Origin: MM2 sp035460165
GTDB taxonomy: Bacteria; Pseudomonadota; Gammaproteobacteria; Burkholderiales; Methylophilaceae
Assembly (NCBI GenBank): GCA_035460165.1
Contig: DATHWW010000015.1
Span: forward strand, 62,001 to 126,000
Reading direction: 5' to 3'
Length of the DNA stretch: 64,000 nt
Shown: one piece after another, positions 62,884 through 64,000 of the stretch
Layout: every line of letters begins with the position of its first letter
Position numbering within the stretch: the stretch's first letter is position 1
Notes under the pieces: model-generated
What the model was told of the DNA's origin: nothing
The model's database searches: none
What the model saw: only the letters and a program-made list of their open reading frames with translations
Translations under genes and position numbers: made by a program

Positions 62884-64000
62884 CTAAGATGCGGGACGGA
62901 CGGTGGGCAATACACGCAACACATCGGCCACCGTGTAGAAAGAACCGAATGCCGCAATTCTATCATTTTCACCCGCACTCATACAGGCCCCGCAGAACGC
63001 GGAGATCACGTCCCTGTGACATTGCACGACCACATTGGGCGATGAGGCTTGCAAATGCTTCTGCAACATCTCTGCACGCGCGCCGCGCGCTTCGTGGATG
63101 TCAGCCACGAACCAGGCGTCTATTTCACTGGCCAATTCCCGCACCACGCCCGGAATATCCTTGTCGGCCAGCATCGCAAAGACCGCGAACGTCTTGCCGT
63201 GATGCGGGGATTTCCGGAGATTCTCCGCGAGGCCCCTGGCCGCATGCGGATTATGCGCAACGTCGAGAATCACTTCCGGCGCGCCGGGAAATACCTGGAA
63301 GCGGCCCTGGAGCGCGACATGCCGCAAACCGGCGCGCAAAGCATCGTCCGACACCGGCAAGCATGCCTGCAAGGCATGCACGGCCGCCAATGCGCAACTG
63401 GCGTTATAGAACTGAAATTCGCCGCTTAACGCGGGCAGCGGCAGATTGGATATCCGGGTTGCACCCGACACGAAATCCCATTGACCATCGTGCTTCTCAA
63501 AATAAAAATGCCTGCCGACCTGGGTAAGCACAGCGCCGATATCGAGCGCATGCGCTATCACGGTATCGGGCGGCGACAAATCGCCGCAAATTGCCGGAAT
63601 ATCCTTACGATAAATACCAGCCTTCTCCCTGCCTATGCTTTCGCGGCTGGGGCCCAGGTAATCCATATGATCGAGATCGACGCTCGTCAGTATGGCGCAT
63701 GAGGGCTCGAAGACATTCACCGCATCCAGCCGACCGCCAAGCCCGACCTCCAGCACGGCAACCTGCACATTACTTTCGATGAACAGCCACATCGCTGCCA
63801 GCGTGCCGAACTCGAAATACGTCAGTGCCGTATCCTGACGCGCATGCTCGACGGCCTCGAATGCACGGCACAACGCGTTATCAGAGGCCTCGACACCGTC
63901 GATTCGGACGCGCTCGTTATAGCGCAACAGATGGGGTGAGGTATAACAGGCGACGTGATAACCCGCTTCGAGGTAGATGCACTCCAGCATCGCGCAGGTC
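62884..64000 (-). CDS. folC: Folylpolyglutamate / dihydrofolate synthase (5' end outside window)
   Basis: About 372 codons are visible. The start lies beyond the window; the frame is open to base 64000, and the last visible codons (TCAM) belong to the GTNGKGSTCAM loop of FolC. Seen features are YTSPHLLRYNERVRIDG, VGLGGRLDAVNV, TSVDLDHMDYLG, the KAGIYRK lysine segment and DVAHNPHAARGL. It adds glutamate to dihydropteroate and tetrahydrofolate. It overlaps no neighbour; the SPOR gene follows after 8 nt. Confidence 0.94.
   Translation of the reverse strand, partial: TCAMLECIYLEAGYHVACYTSPHLLRYNERVRIDGVEASDNALCRAFEAVEHARQDTALTYFEFGTLAAMWLFIESNVQVAVLEVGLGGRLDAVNVFEPSCAILTSVDLDHMDYLGPSRESIGREKAGIYRKDIPAICGDLSPPDTVIAHALDIGAVLTQVGRHFYFEKHDGQWDFVSGATRISNLPLPALSGEFQFYNASCALAAVHALQACLPVSDDALRAGLRHVALQGRFQVFPGAPEVILDVAHNPHAARGLAENLRKSPHHGKTFAVFAMLADKDIPGVVRELASEIDAWFVADIHEARGARAEMLQKHLQASSPNVVVQCHRDVISAFCGACMSAGENDRIAAFGSFYTVADVLRVLPTVRPAS

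Overview
The window looks like chromosomal DNA of a betaproteobacterium. The gene orders folC–SPOR protein–cvpA–purF–metZ, gyrA–serC–serA–pheA–hisC and bamD/rluD/pgeF, moderately high GC by eye and protein sequences of Nitrosomonadales or Gallionellaceae type suggest this. The exact genus cannot be read from the sequence. Coding density is very high, with many 1 to 4 base overlaps. I found no tRNA, rRNA, CRISPR array, transposase or phage gene. Both ends cut through genes: a receiver-domain protein at the left and folC at the right.

Layout. (1) 1–4.3 kb: a plus-strand cassette of a receiver protein, a CHASE2 membrane sensor, an SH3-like periplasmic protein, an M48 metalloprotease and a DUF456 membrane protein. 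(2) 4.4–9.3 kb: typA on the minus strand, then two tandem rhlE-type DEAD-box helicase genes behind a near-perfect sigma-70 promoter and a leader of about 200 nt. (3) 9.3–11.3 kb: a complete acyl-homoserine-lactone quorum-sensing locus, luxR–rsaL–luxI, laid out like lasR–rsaL–lasI, with a palindromic lux box and a second palindrome over the probable luxI -10. A nested palindromic element fills the gap between rsaL and luxR. (4) 11.4–20.3 kb: truncated haemoglobin, purT, an orphan sigma-54 response regulator, a TonB receptor carrying an EF-hand loop, and a YbbAP-type ABC exporter divergent from tesA. (5) 20.9–31.9 kb: housekeeping and envelope genes tilS, accA, dnaE, hpt, galU, a nucleotide-sugar dehydratase and rimO.

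(6) 32.1–46.3 kb is the most notable accessory region, an aryl-polyene (xanthomonadin-like) pigment locus. On the plus strand lie a chorismatase, an acyltransferase and a glycosyltransferase. Converging on them is a tightly overlapped minus-strand operon of 13 genes: ACP, membrane protein, AMP-ligase, dehydratase, LpxL-like acyltransferase, LolA-like protein, MMPL exporter, hydrolase, polysaccharide deacetylase, ketosynthase, chain-length-factor-like protein, second dehydratase and ketoreductase. The inferred route is chorismate to hydroxybenzoate, loading on ACP, polyene extension, attachment to a lipid or sugar carrier, then export to the outer membrane.

(7) 46.4–64 kb: ZIP metal transporter, pgeF, rluD, bamD, hisC, pheA, serA, serC, gyrA, two peroxiredoxins (tpx and an AhpC type), metZ, purF, cvpA, a SPOR protein and folC. 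Between purF and metZ sits a candidate SAM-II riboswitch followed by an intrinsic terminator, with its own promoter, so methionine synthesis by MetZ is probably repressed by S-adenosylmethionine.

All functional statements rest on motif reading and family knowledge. No database search was run.
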